A stretch of DNA of 37,288 nt from Cudoniella acicularis (taxonomy: Eukaryota; Ascomycota; Leotiomycetes; Helotiales; Helotiaceae), in contig JAAMPI010000455.1 in NCBI GenBank assembly GCA_013054445.1, positions 1 to 37,288 on the forward strand, written 5' to 3'. The notes under the pieces were generated by a model. The model searched no databases. It saw only the letters and a program-made list of their open reading frames with translations, and was not told the origin of the DNA. Of this stretch, positions 20,320 through 30,411 are shown one piece after another; within the stretch, counting starts at the first letter, position 1, and each line of letters begins with the position of its first letter. The translations under genes and the position numbers were made by a program.

Positions 20320-21032
20320 TTTGCTCTGGTTGCTTCTTGATGGTGATCTCAGGAATCCTTCAAAAGCTTTCCTCGAATCGCCTCGTAAGTTTCATTGATT
20401 TTACCTGCATCACTGAGGTCGTTCTCTCCTGTCGCACGATTTTGTGAGTTCCTACTACTAGGGAACAGAGTGATTCGGACTAGGCTAGAAAATTTGCCTG
20501 CGAGGGGAAGCATATAGGTCTCACTAGATAAGTCGCATCTCCTGCCTGAATATAGTTCTCTATGCTGAAAACAACATAGCGGAAAACCCAGTGACTAGTG
20601 TACCTCCCGGCTTTGGCGGCGGATTTGGAGAGCAATAGGGTTAGAGGCCCCCTTGAGTTTTCTCCAATCGAGATTCATTTCACCGGGGAGAGGACCGTTA
20701 TCAAGTTCCAAGAAAAACTTTCTTCGGCTTGGGAAGGCTGCCTTCCAAATCAGTCGCTGGAGTTCAAGTGGCAGCTTACCGGAGATACTAAAGGTGGGAG
20801 GGGCTTCATGGAAGACCTTTTGGCTGAGCTCAAGGTCTCTGTCTGGCAGTTCGTAAAGAAACGTGTGCCTATCGATGTAGTCGTAATACCACCAGCTCAC
20901 CATCTTGAATTCCGTTGCATATATGACGGGGACAAATCGCGGGTCGATTTCGTTGGACATGCTGGCAGTGTATGTGCTGTTATTAGAAATATTTATGGAG
21001 GAGAAGATTTTTTCTGGGTCTTGATGATGCAT
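20320..21032 (-). pseudogene. 2EXR-domain gene copy 9, internally deleted
   Basis: From ATG 21030-21032 (MHHQDPEKIFSS), with another ATG at 20958-20960 (MSNEIDPRF), the frame reads FLYELPDRDLELSQKVF, FSISGKLPLELQRLIWKAAF, PSRRKFFLELDNGPLPGEM and ALQIRRQSREV, then stops. About 100 residues that should carry the YFNP motif and the middle of the protein are missing. Similarity resumes in the same frame with YMLPLAGKFSSLVRITLF and INETYEAIRGKLLK. A one-base shift follows, then the C-terminal IPEITIKKQPEQIEI near 20330-20350. A 39-nt GT...AG interval spans the first stop but is shorter than the other introns here. It is probably non-functional. Confidence 0.75.
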
Positions 21033-21600
21033 GAGTGCCTTTCGTGTTACGACTGTCCTGGGGTATTGTTCTGTCTGGATGGCCCAATGTGTTCTTCGCA
21101 CCTCCGTCTGTTTTAGAGACTGTATGTTTGGGGTTGTTCTTGAAGTTGTTGTATGGCCTGGGTACGGGGAGCCTATTCAGTTTCAGGAATCGCTGTTCTA
21201 GTTTGAATCAATAAGCTATCTCGTTTTACCTAAAACAAGAGACTAGCAATGGAGTATTCAAAGTCAGTTGGAGAAAACAGCATTCGGCAGAAACCAGAAG
21301 ATTAATGGAAAATCATTTGACCGCCCAATATACTGCGCCTTTTTCAAGATCAAGAAGCACTTACCCATTCACCGCTTATAGGCATATTTGGGCTCGAGCT
21401 AGGATTTTGAAGACTACTTTTATTATGTGCTGGTGCGCCCAATGATCTGGTACAAAGTTCCCCGAGTTTTACACCCTGCCAAACCATGCAAAATATGATA
21501 GACCTCTATCCAGCACAGACGAGGTGACAATTTATGCCCAGAGTGAAGGTCATCTCTGTCGAAGGCTAACTTATACCACAACTCAACCAACCCATGTAGT
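21033..21600. other. Intergenic between copies 9 and 10
   Basis: No supported gene. Confidence 0.5.
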
Positions 21601-22344
21601 TTATGCTGAAAACCCTACAATTGAGATCTTTGGGATCCTGAGGGTTTTCATCACCAAGTACCATAAGGCCATATTATCAAGCCATGCGGCTTCGTCCAGG
21701 TCATGACTGGGCGCACGAATGAATTTTAACTCCTGTAGGGCCCGGAAATATTGCTCCATCAATTCGGATGTCAGAAGTGATTGCATAAATTCGTAAAGAT
21801 GGCTGTGGTCTTCCAAGTTAAAGTTGTAAATCTCCATAATACGCACCGTGTTCCTCCTAATGAGTTGATCATCTAAAGTGCGCATAGCCCCGAAGTCTAA
21901 CGCACATTGCATGACATCATTGTACGAGATGCGAACAAGATCAATGGCAAGATTGAAGTATTGCTTGAAACCGGCAGGGGTATGAAGAAGGGCTTCGTAG
22001 GACCGAAGGGCTTTGTTGCGACTTTGCTTGTTGATTGTCAATGCCACGAGGTTTTTGGATATTGTCGACTCTGGAACATCGGACATCCAAGTGTCTCCGT
22101 CAAGTCTGAGTGTGATGGTACGTGTAGCAGAAAATATTTCGCGCCAGATCTGCAGCTAAAGCTCGGTAGACAGAATTTGAAAGCACGCGGACTCTTTCTT
22201 GAAAATATAAGAAGGAAGCTCTGCAGGTTGCGCTTGAGGACTAGGAGGAGGGATGCTAGAATGAGCGATGAGCTTGGTGATGGGTATTGGCGTAGTCTGT
22301 TCCATCTCGAGCTCTGGATCCTGAGGGTAAGCTGATTGCGATAT
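21601..22344 (-). pseudogene. 2EXR-domain gene copy 10, with stop in the first motif
   Basis: From a probable acceptor (ctgaaag at 22345-22351) the frame reads SAYPQDPELEMEQTTPI, then FQILSTEL, TAG at 22156-22158, LQIWREIFSATRTITLRL, ALTINKQSRNKALRSYEALL, YFNLAIDLVRI, LQELKFIRA and the C-terminal LRIPKISIVGFSA. The stop lies exactly between STEL and LQIW, where other copies read ELQLQIW or ELRLKIW. CAG-to-TAG is a CpA-to-TpA change. Downstream the frame is clean for 180 codons. A GTAAGT donor at 22381-22386 suggests a 42-nt intron and an upstream exon ending LARGLLQFVLC, but I see no start codon. Translation from the downstream ATG at 22086 would lose the first motif. Confidence 0.82.
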
Positions 22345-23042
22345 CTTTCAGTAAAGGCTTTGCCATCCGTAGACGCTGTCACTTACACATAGTACGAATT
22401 GCAGGAGACCACGAGCTAGTTAGATAACCGCCGACTCGCCGTTGCAGAAGTGACCTTGGCTCAATGAGGAAGTATCTCCTTGATACCCCCCTTTTCAGTG
22501 CATGAAGAATGCTTTCAGTGCTAGGATCCCATGAACATGTTGCGTTGCGAAGTGGGTTGGAATCTTGGACGAAGGAAGAAAATTAAAAAGCCATCCTGCA
22601 AGAAAATGGAGCTTTTTCACTCTAACTCAACTGTGCCAGCGCAAAATTAGAGTGGCATATCCAGCTATCTTGTCTCACGCCAGGTCTAAAGTTTTATACA
22701 GGTGATGTCATTTACCTGCTGAATACATACAGTCTTGAATATGTAGATGACCGAAGGCTTTCAAAAATCATCTGCGTGCTTCACTGTGCAAAATCACTTT
22801 CAAAAAATAGCTCGTGCTTTGGACGATGTGTTTTGCGATCTATTTCTGCGCGCTTCCACAAACCTCATTCCGAGCATTCCCAAGGTATGAATATCCATTG
22901 TCACGATAAAAAGAGCCTTTGCTAGTGTGCGTGAAATGCAAATTTGGCTTAAACTTCAGATTTTTCAAAAACCATATCTACCTTTGAAACAAATGTGTCC
23001 ACCAGAGTTCTTATCTCGGTATCTACCTCTCCCATTCCCAAG
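22345..23042. other. Intergenic between copies 10 and 11
   Basis: Contains the probable 5' exon of copy 10. The remainder has no supported gene. Confidence 0.45.
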
Positions 23043-23968
23043 CTAGATTGCGTTGTCCTCTGGCACGCCTGTTTCTGAAAGTTCCATAAATGTGATTTCT
23101 GGGACTTTGAAGAGACGGCTCTTTCTCTTGCGTTTATCAATACACTCAAGAATCCTTTCCCGGCACATATGTCGATATCCCGGGTCCTTGAGGGGATCTG
23201 GAGGCATGGTAGGCATGATATTTGTTGGTGACATATTGTTGTCGTCGTCACATTCCTGAGGGGCGGGTTGCGGGTCATAAGGATTTAAAGTCAGATCCAG
23301 GTTTCGAAGCCCAAAGAAAGACTTTTTGAAGAGCTGGACAACCATAGGACCGGGGGGATCATGGCGAAACAGACCCCGGCCTATAAGGTTATAAATTTCC
23401 ATCCTTTGGACGAATGGCGCACCCACGAAATGAGAGTGGTAACTGTGCATAACATCTGCCGCCTCAAAGATATCGCAGGTGAAAAGCAGGTCCGCTCAAG
23501 GGTTGAAATAGATGATGAAACGTAGGGCTGAATCGGGTGACATCACAAGAGGTTGGAAAAAGCGGAGGGCTTCATCGCGACTTTGGCGGCACACGCGTAG
23601 GGCTATAGGATTCTCGTATGTATCGTCCCTAGCAACTTCAGGGTCCGCGGTAGAGCCATTGAATTCGATAAGCTCAGACATTTTTTCCAACATAAATCTC
23701 TTTCCCGCCGGAAATGTTGCTCGCCAGATCTCAAGTTGAATCTCCTTCGGCATGTTCGAGAAGTTCGTAGGTTTGTATTCTTGGGGGAAGAGCTCCAATT
23801 CAGCGTCCGGGAGGTAGTAGCAGAATTGAGCCAGTGTGAAGTAATTTTCGATGACTTTTTTGAGATCTGTCGGTCCTACTGATCCGGGACCCACAGGTTG
23901 AGGGTGCGCTGTTGAAGATTCTTGTCAACAGACACCTATATTCATTCTCCTATGCGGTACTTACGCAT
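23043..23968 (-). pseudogene. 2EXR-domain gene copy 11, with one in-frame stop
   Basis: Exon 1 is only four bases (ATGC, 23965-23968). A 56-nt intron (23909-23964, GTAAGT donor, CAACAG acceptor) joins it in frame to MPHPQPVGPGSVGPTDLKKV. Then come FCYYLPDAELELFPQEY, FSNMPKEIQLEIWRATF, PAGKRFMLEK, ALRVCRQSRDEALRFFQPL and IIYFNP, followed by TGA at 23496-23498. The same frame continues ADLLFTCDIFEAADVMHSY, LFKKSFFGLRNLDLTL and the C-terminus FKVPEITFMELSETGVPED. The stop replaces the residue right after YFNP, so CGA-to-TGA is a likely origin. Apart from this codon the gene is intact over ~285 codons. The very small first exon is supported by the good donor and the start context gccaaaATGC, but it needs transcript evidence. 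Confidence 0.83.
23909..23964 (-). other. Intron 1 of 2EXR copy 11
   Basis: 56 nt, GTAAGT donor, cttcaacag acceptor; it joins ATGC to CG in frame. Confidence 0.6.
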
Positions 23969-25033
23969 TTTGGCAAGAGGAGCACTATTTATTGATTCCC
24001 CGGAGCTATTTTGACTCAAGTTTTTTGAGAGAAGTAGCTGGTTTGATGGCGGAGATGTGGATAATGTGACCGTCGCCGCGTGATTCTGTGCGAAAGATGC
24101 GCGAAGATCGTACAGGAAATTGTGTGAAGTCGCGTATGATGTAGGTTTTTGCGAAACGGATGTGCTGATCCACAGTCTTGAAGCTGGGCTTGGTTGTTTT
24201 TGCTAGAGCACACTGTCTGTGGAAGTGATGTGGAAAAGTCTGAAGATGGATCTGCCTCGAGGATAGGCGTGACCTTATCTTGCCATCTCGCTTCAGGTTG
24301 AGCACAAGGGAAGACAGACTAATACACACAAAGACATTCAATTAGTCTATCCTCCTTGTTAAAGTTTTACTTGTAGGAAAGGGAATCAAACCTTTCTTCT
24401 CAAAAAGCATGCTTTTACACCCAAATCAAAATTGAGATATAATTGAACTAACCCTACGGCGGGAGGGGGAGCTTAGGAATAGTGACATATCTGGTGCGAA
24501 GGCGGGAAGCCTAGGAGCAGTAGTAAATTTGGGGCATTGTGGAATAACGGCCTATAGATAATTATCCTTGTTTTATTGCTTTTTCAAGTAGCACTTTTTA
24601 TATGGCGATATCATGAGATGATCTATATATATTCGGAATTGATAATTTATTATAGAATCATTGATAATGTATCAGGTAACTATTGATATATTACCAGTGT
24701 AGGGTAAATTGTTAATTTTAGCTTATTAGACCTTAAATTTCGTCTTCTTTTTTGGGAAACTAGAAACGAGGATGAATTCGTTCAAATACTGATCTATACA
24801 ATAAAGCAAGGCCCTTAAATCACATCAAAAAAGGGTTGGTTGAGGAAAGTATTGACTCGATTGATCTATGCTAATCGTCCACTAATGCAAAATTGCTACC
24901 CGTAACGCGAGAATGGACGCCTTGCCCTTAATATACCCATTCGTTTGGGGAGCTACGCAAATAAATATTATGTTTAAGATCTTTCCAGGGAATGGCAAGG
25001 CAACTTCTATTCTTTAAAAAATAGAAAGTTAGA
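23969..25033. other. Intergenic between copies 11 and 12
   Basis: A 111-codon frame at 24006-24341 (minus) lies in the leader of copy 11 and lacks motifs. 24550-24720 is strongly AT-rich. No supported gene. Confidence 0.5.
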
Positions 25034-25925
25034 TTAGTTGCTGGCGTTACTAGTCCCATCCTCAATCTCCCCCATCTGCCCACTCTCGACATTTTCTTCA
25101 GCCTTCGAAGTCTTTGGTAGTGAGTAACCTTGGATATGCACTCTCGGAATCTTGCCGTACTTGAATCGTTTCTGCACAGCAACAAAGAGGCCGTTCATCT
25201 CCTGGTGACATTGCTGCAGAACTTCCGGGTCATAGAATCGGTTGAGTAATTCGCCAAGGGGATCGTCACACATCCAATCCTCCTATACGAAGGGAACTGG
25301 AACGAGAATGATATCTTCAAGAACGCGAAAAAGATACTAAGGAAGAAGATTACGTATTTCACTTGCCGATTATCCGAAACTCTAGTCCAGATAAAGTTGT
25401 GTACGTGCAATACTCGAATGAAGCCTAAGCACTCCACTTGCCAAAAATTTTCAAATAATTTATCGTTGGTCCTATCAAGAAACTTGATTTCAGTGTGAAA
25501 AACGTCTCGATTAAGGTTTGTGTATTAACAGAAATCTTCTCCAAAATATATAAAGGGTTTGCATAATTTTAGCGCTTCGTCGCAGCTTTAATGTTTGACC
25601 TGTACTGCTACTGAATTGGAAATGGTATATCTTCGTACAGAGTATCCGTAACCTCCCAGTCATGATGTAGAAGAATGTGTCTTATCTCGGAAAGCGTAGC
25701 GCGCCATATCTGAAGCTGCAGTTCTGGCGGAAGTTTTTCAAAACCTGGAAAGGTTGTGGCGACCTCCGGCGGCGAAAGCCTCTGGTTCTTGTCTGGGAGT
25801 TCTTGTTCGAAGATGGCAGTTGCTTGTTCAATATCGCCAGAGTTCCATGTTGAAAGAGGTGCGTTATCGTTTCGGAAAGGCACCGTAGATTTACCCCCTC
25901 CCCCCGAACAACTAGACGGTGTCAT
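25034..25925 (-). pseudogene. 2EXR-domain gene copy 12, decayed
   Basis: ATG 25923-25925 starts MTPSSCSGGGGKSTVPF. Then come FEQELPDKNQRLSP and FPGFEKLPPELQLQIWRATL. A frameshift near 25610 follows. In the next frame come SVAVQVKH, a stop, SCDEALKLCKPFIYFGED, another stop, LNRDVFHTEIKFLDRT and VLHVHNFIW. The family C-terminus is back in a clean frame at 25034-25273: LLNRFYDPEVLQQCHQEM and IPRVHIQGYSLPKTSK. KHQSRDEAL would be expected where KH-stop-SCDEAL stands, which implies CAA-to-TAA and CGC-to-TGC, both C-to-T. Non-functional as it stands. Confidence 0.82.
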
Positions 25926-26785
25926 TTACAACCGTAGCACAAGGAGTAAGACAAGCAAGAACAGAACCACTAAGGCTATTAATTTTAGTATTAGAGGGAA
26001 TCTATTTAGTTTTCTATTGTTTTCCCCGGAGTCACGTTGAAATGCCATCGCAAAACCTGGATTTGAGGATCGTTGAAAGTATTCCAATGGCAAGATATTC
26101 TCCTACTCTTTTCCAGGTAAGTGGCACGTTTCAGAGGGTTCTTATAAATTCGGAAGTATCCTGGGTTTTGAAGGGCAGTTTAAACTTTCAAGTGTTAATC
26201 TGGTCTCAATGATTGACTGACGAACGCTGGATTTTACATGAAACTTTTCCAACACCTGACAGTACGACGTAAATTATGTATTATAACAGTTATGAATGCA
26301 CAGCAGGCTTCCTGTCTCATAAATCGCCCTCTGACCCCCTTTTCAGTTCTTTTCGGGTTCTAAACTTTTCAGACCCCCTTCCCTTCAGTGCATTACAAAT
26401 ATCTAGGAGAGAAAGCTTGCGTACTCAATGACCGCACCCACGAACAGCTACTTCTATTCTAATACCAACACTAATTGCAAATTCTCTACTGCGGTAATTC
26501 AAATACCAGCCAAGAAGACCGGAGCATCTGTCACCGCCCCACAAATTACCCCTCGCGGCTGATTTACCCCTGAGTCCATCCACCAACTTACCGACCAAGA
26601 TGCGAACAAACACACTGCCTAAAAGGACATCCTAAATTCCACCACAGTGGCTCAATGATAAAAATAAGCCTGACTGCAATAATTACATAGAAAGCTAATG
26701 CATTTATTGCCCGACCTCCTGGCGTCTCCACTCACCAACTCCCCAACTCCCCATCTCCCCAACATCTCTCACAAAACTTAACAAA
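25926..26785. other. Intergenic; promoter of the secreted protein gene at right
   Basis: No gene seen. The last ~60 bases (26720-26780) are a C/T-rich tract with repeats of aactcccc directly before the ATG at 26786, typical of a fungal core promoter/5' UTR. Confidence 0.5.
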
Positions 26786-27364
26786 ATGAAATTCTCAACC
26801 TTTCTAACATCCCTCGCAATAGCAGTGCAACTAGGAGAAGCCTCTCTAAACTGCACCGTCATAACCGATAATCTGAATTACTACAAGTGTCCCAATGCCA
26901 CGTGTCCCGTTGTTGGGACATTCCCCATTAACACGACGGCTTGGATGTGGTGTGCGGTGGATTATATGTTTCCTCCTGAGTACTTTTTCTCCCCAGTCTA
27001 AGACTATGAACGAAAGTTAATCAAATGGATATGTAGCCGCTGGATGTACCTCGAGAATGGGAATTATGCGTCTGGTCTTGCTGGGAGGTACGGAAACTGT
27101 TGGTTTTTTGAGAAGAGGTGGAATACTACTGATAGTTCGTTCTCTTTCCTCTTTCCCCACTTTCCTAATCATTTCTGTTTTGAGAAAAGAAGACAAACGA
27201 GTTCAAAGTATGTCAGTAAGGAGGGAATTGAGGAATATGAAAAAATGATGGTGGGCTGTAGGGATAATGGACCAGAGCTAATTGCTGTTATTCGTGAAGC
27301 GCTGCCCTTCTGTCGCAATGCTACGTATGTGCCGAAGCCGCCGCCAGGACCTTGTGTTTGCTAA
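26786..27364 (+). CDS. Small secreted cysteine-containing protein
   Basis: ATG 26786 (context cttaacaaaATGAA) starts a signal peptide, MKFSTFLTSLAIAVQLGEA, with probable cleavage before SLNC. The mature part reads LNYYKCPNATCPVVGTF, a spacing reminiscent of SH3-like secreted fungal proteins (LNYRxCPxTSC), though I cannot prove the fold. A 57-nt intron (26980-27036, GTACTT donor, GTTAATC branch region, GTAG acceptor) joins in frame to DRWMYLENGNYASGLAG, then YGNCWFFEKRWNTTD, EYEKMMVGCRDNGPEL and FCRNATYVPKPPPGPCVC-stop. A second intron around 27138-27200 is possible (CTAAT then TTTTGAG) but not needed, because the frame is open. Several N-glycosylation sequons (NCT, NAT, NTT) are present. It is a plausible effector or cell-surface protein, and the only non-2EXR gene inside the array. 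Confidence 0.75.
26980..27036 (+). other. Intron 1 of the secreted protein gene
   Basis: 57 nt from GTACTT to tatgtag. Without splicing the frame ends at a TAA at 26999-27001. Confidence 0.6.
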
Positions 27365-27866
27365 GTGGGTTGAATTTGTAAGATTGAAAGAACATAGAGT
27401 GAAAAGGAGTGAGGATTGGGAAGGAATGTGGAAGGAGTTGCCTATCAAAGTATTGAAATTCTAGGAATTACTGAATGATAATTAGTGGGGGAAAGCCGCT
27501 GAGACGTCAACCTGGTTGCACCACATAAGGATATAAGTGAGGGTGGGTGGCAGAGGCACTATTTGATCCAACAATATGCATTTTTCATGAGCGGAGGAGT
27601 GCATCATGGTAATTATTGAAGTTCAGTTGGAGCAAAAATGGAGAAAAGTCAGAGAAAGCGGTTGAGAAGTCATCTTTACGTGTTGCTGAGTAGAGAGTTT
27701 ATTCTTTGGTTTTGAAAAACTAGTCTGACACATTTTATTGCATTCGCCCCCTGCTTCTAAAAACTCTACTTCCACTTTCTATGATACATCTCTTCTTGCT
27801 GCTTTGAAAGACCTAAAGGACTTCAGATACAATCTTGAGAACCCGGAAGCCAATGGCACACTGCTT
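27365..27866. other. Intergenic between the secreted protein gene and copy 13
   Basis: Convergent 3' ends. No gene seen. Confidence 0.5.
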
Positions 27867-29347
27867 TTAAATTTGGATTTGTGTGACCCGACGGTGGAGA
27901 TAAGTCCACAAAAGGTTTTCAAGGAAAGGGCTCGTCATTTTTTCAAAGTCCTCCTTGGTTAACATCCTCTTGTCCGTTCCCGGTCGCCGCTTAACTGTAA
28001 TGACTGGAAGCTTGCTATTATCACCTCTTGCGACCTTGAACAGTAAGTTGTACCACCATCTGCTTTCGCTCCACACTAAACTCTTTGCCGGTGGATGTAG
28101 GCCGGAAATCCTGCTTGGGACAAGAACAACCTGCTCAACGCTGGAGAAATATTCGGCGATCGTAAGGCATTTCTTACTCTCAGGGTAACGCTCGGTCGGC
28201 CTGATCCAATTGTAATTGCAAATCTCCAAGTTCTTTGCAATCGTTCGTCCAAAAAGACTATCGGATGTACCCCAAGGAGCCCACTTTGGGTCTGCACCAT
28301 CCAAAGCAATGACGTCGACGAACGGGTTGAAGTAACGAGTAAAGCCTTTAGAATCGTAGAAGAGTATCTTGAAGACGGTCATGGCTTCATCTCGGCTTTC
28401 GTGATTTACCCGCAGCGCAATTGGGTTGGCACCGTAGTATGCGTTGCGGAAGTGAGTCTGATTTGGTGTCTCTGGGGTGGCCTTAAAGATAAATTTGCGT
28501 TTATCCGTTGGAAACGTGAGCCGCCAGATTTTGAGGCGTAATTCAGTTGGAAGATCGGGGAAACGGTGGAAGGAAGGCTCATCGACTTTCTCCTCGGACG
28601 ATACGGTGACAGTGTAGTTCAAGAGTTCTTGATCTGGATCGGGGAGCTTCTGGAGAATATCAAGCTTCTCCAGCTCCAAGAAATCTTTACACATTTCCAC
28701 CAGGTGTCTGAAAGATATGGGATGATCAGGGTCCTTGATGTCGCATGGACACAATTCGAACAACTCCTCAATTGTGTAGAAAAATTCTATGCCTCTGCGT
28801 CTTGCTAGATATAATGCGTCGGTAATCAAAAGGATATATTGACCTGGATAAGGAAGCTGGTCCCAATATCCGAAAAATCGGCGAACCATGACTACCATCT
28901 GCAGAACTGAAAGGCTTTCAGGGCGCTCGATACCAGGCTCAAGAAGTCGAGGAGTGTTATTTGGAGTAAATATTATTGGCGAAACGTCGTTAGAGTCGCT
29001 GACCTCCTCCGTTCCTGAGCCGGAGGCGTTGGAACGGGATTCGTCAATAGATGTGTTCGCCGCCATTATATAAGGTTTTCCCTGAGTTTCTATGTTCTCC
29101 GCCGCCGCAGCAGCAGTGGGTTCCTGAACAGCGCTCCTCTCCGCCATAGCAGAAGGTTTGGTTGCCTTCTTCGAAGATTTGACGCCGCTTCGCTTTCTAG
29201 AAAACTATACAGAAAAGAGTTAGTAAACCCGAACACGCGCAACGGCTTTTTGACATCGCATTTCAGCGCGGAAGGCGATGTGTATAGATAGAAAGGCCTC
29301 ACCACTCTTCGCGCCTTAAGGTGAATCGCCCTCCCGAGTTTGCACAT
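27867..29347 (-). CDS. 2EXR-domain protein, copy 13 (longest intact member)
   Basis: Exon 1 (29303-29347) reads MCKLGRAIHLKARRV. A 98-nt intron (29205-29302, GTGAGG donor, TTACTAAC branch, TATAG acceptor) joins in frame to FSRKRSGVKSSKKATKPSA and then MAERSAVQEP. The total is about 460 residues, with no interruption. The N-terminal ~200 residues include a basic start and a helical region (MVVMVRRFFGYWDQLPYPGQ, LLITDALYLARRRGIEFFY, EELFELCPCDIKDPDHP) not seen in other copies. Then come LQKLPDPDQELLNYTV, FHRFPDLPTELRLKIWRLTF, PTDKRKFIFKA, ALRVNHESRDEAMTVFKILF, YFNPFVDVIAL and LPVITVKRRPG. The basic exon 1 could be a nuclear or mitochondrial targeting segment. It is the best-preserved gene of the LPDP sub-group and the natural reference for the decayed copies. 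Confidence 0.87.
29205..29302 (-). other. Intron 1 of 2EXR copy 13
   Basis: 98 nt with a canonical TTACTAAC branch site and ctgtatag acceptor. Confidence 0.65.
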
Positions 29348-30411
29348 GATGTTCTTTGCTACTCCTTCTCCTCGTTATTATGATGGTAGAGGAATTTGTC
29401 TAGAGGGAGGATTGATGTGGGATTTCAATAGATTGTTAAGATTTCACAACGCCTCTCCTGTTGCAATGTTAGAGGAATTTGCGAGGAGGAAAGGTTGAGG
29501 TGGAGTTGGAGATAGACTGTTAACAAAAATGTCCGCTCGAGTTAAGCGAGGCTGGTAGAACAATCGATAAAGATAAGGGCTTTGGTGCAGTCTTTTAGCA
29601 AGGCTGCTGGAAGGTTTCCTAAGTGAATTCGTAGTATACTGCATGCCCCAGGCTCGGAAATTGACTGGGTAATGCACGGTTGTTTGCCCTTGAATAGTGC
29701 AAGGCGCGTCAGGTGAAGGTATTCACAACACTTCACAAATAAAGCACTACAGCATTGAAGAAGAGATTTCCAAAGACGGGAGAGTTAATTTTGAATGATC
29801 TCGGGTGACTTTCATGGATGTCTTCATCCAATCAATCTTGTAGCTATTTATTAAGTTTAAAGTGTTGGTACGGTTGGGTGTATCTCATCATGGTGTTCAG
29901 CTGCAGTAGATATTACTTTTCTGATCATCTATAATACCGAAGATATTTTTACATCAGGAAGACCACAAACACTATTTTTAGGGATGATCTATGCTTCATA
30001 AAAAATCTTTTCCCATTGTATTTGCTATCCTGCCGGAATTAGTACCGAGGGTGGCTTGATTGCATGTGCCCAACAGTTCCGCTTGCTAGCAGAAGTCGCA
30101 CAGGAATGTTTTTTGTCTTCAAAAACAAAATGAGACTGCACCTTACTTTCCATTATCACCAGAAGAAATCAAGGAGAGGCTCAGACATGCACAATTTTGT
30201 TTATTGGGAAGTGTTGTTCTAAGAAAGTAGAGCAGTTGTCTGTTTGCTATCGCCACCACACTATACCTATTCCTAAAAGAATCCCTTTATTCAGGAATCC
30301 TAGGAGAAGAACAAGGGCCTGAGAAGATACGACCAACTCTCCAAAAGTAATCTGACAATCATACGCTGAAGAAAAAGACATCACCAACCCCTCCATCTAT
30401 TATGGCCAACC
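29348..30411. other. Intergenic between copies 13 and 14
   Basis: Promoter side of copy 13. Open frames at 29444-29736 (minus) lack motifs. No supported gene. Confidence 0.5.

Noticed and set aside
23490..23500. Selenocysteine at the TGA of copy 11
   Set aside because: Ascomycete fungi of this type lack the selenocysteine machinery as far as is known, and the position is not a Cys in paralogs.
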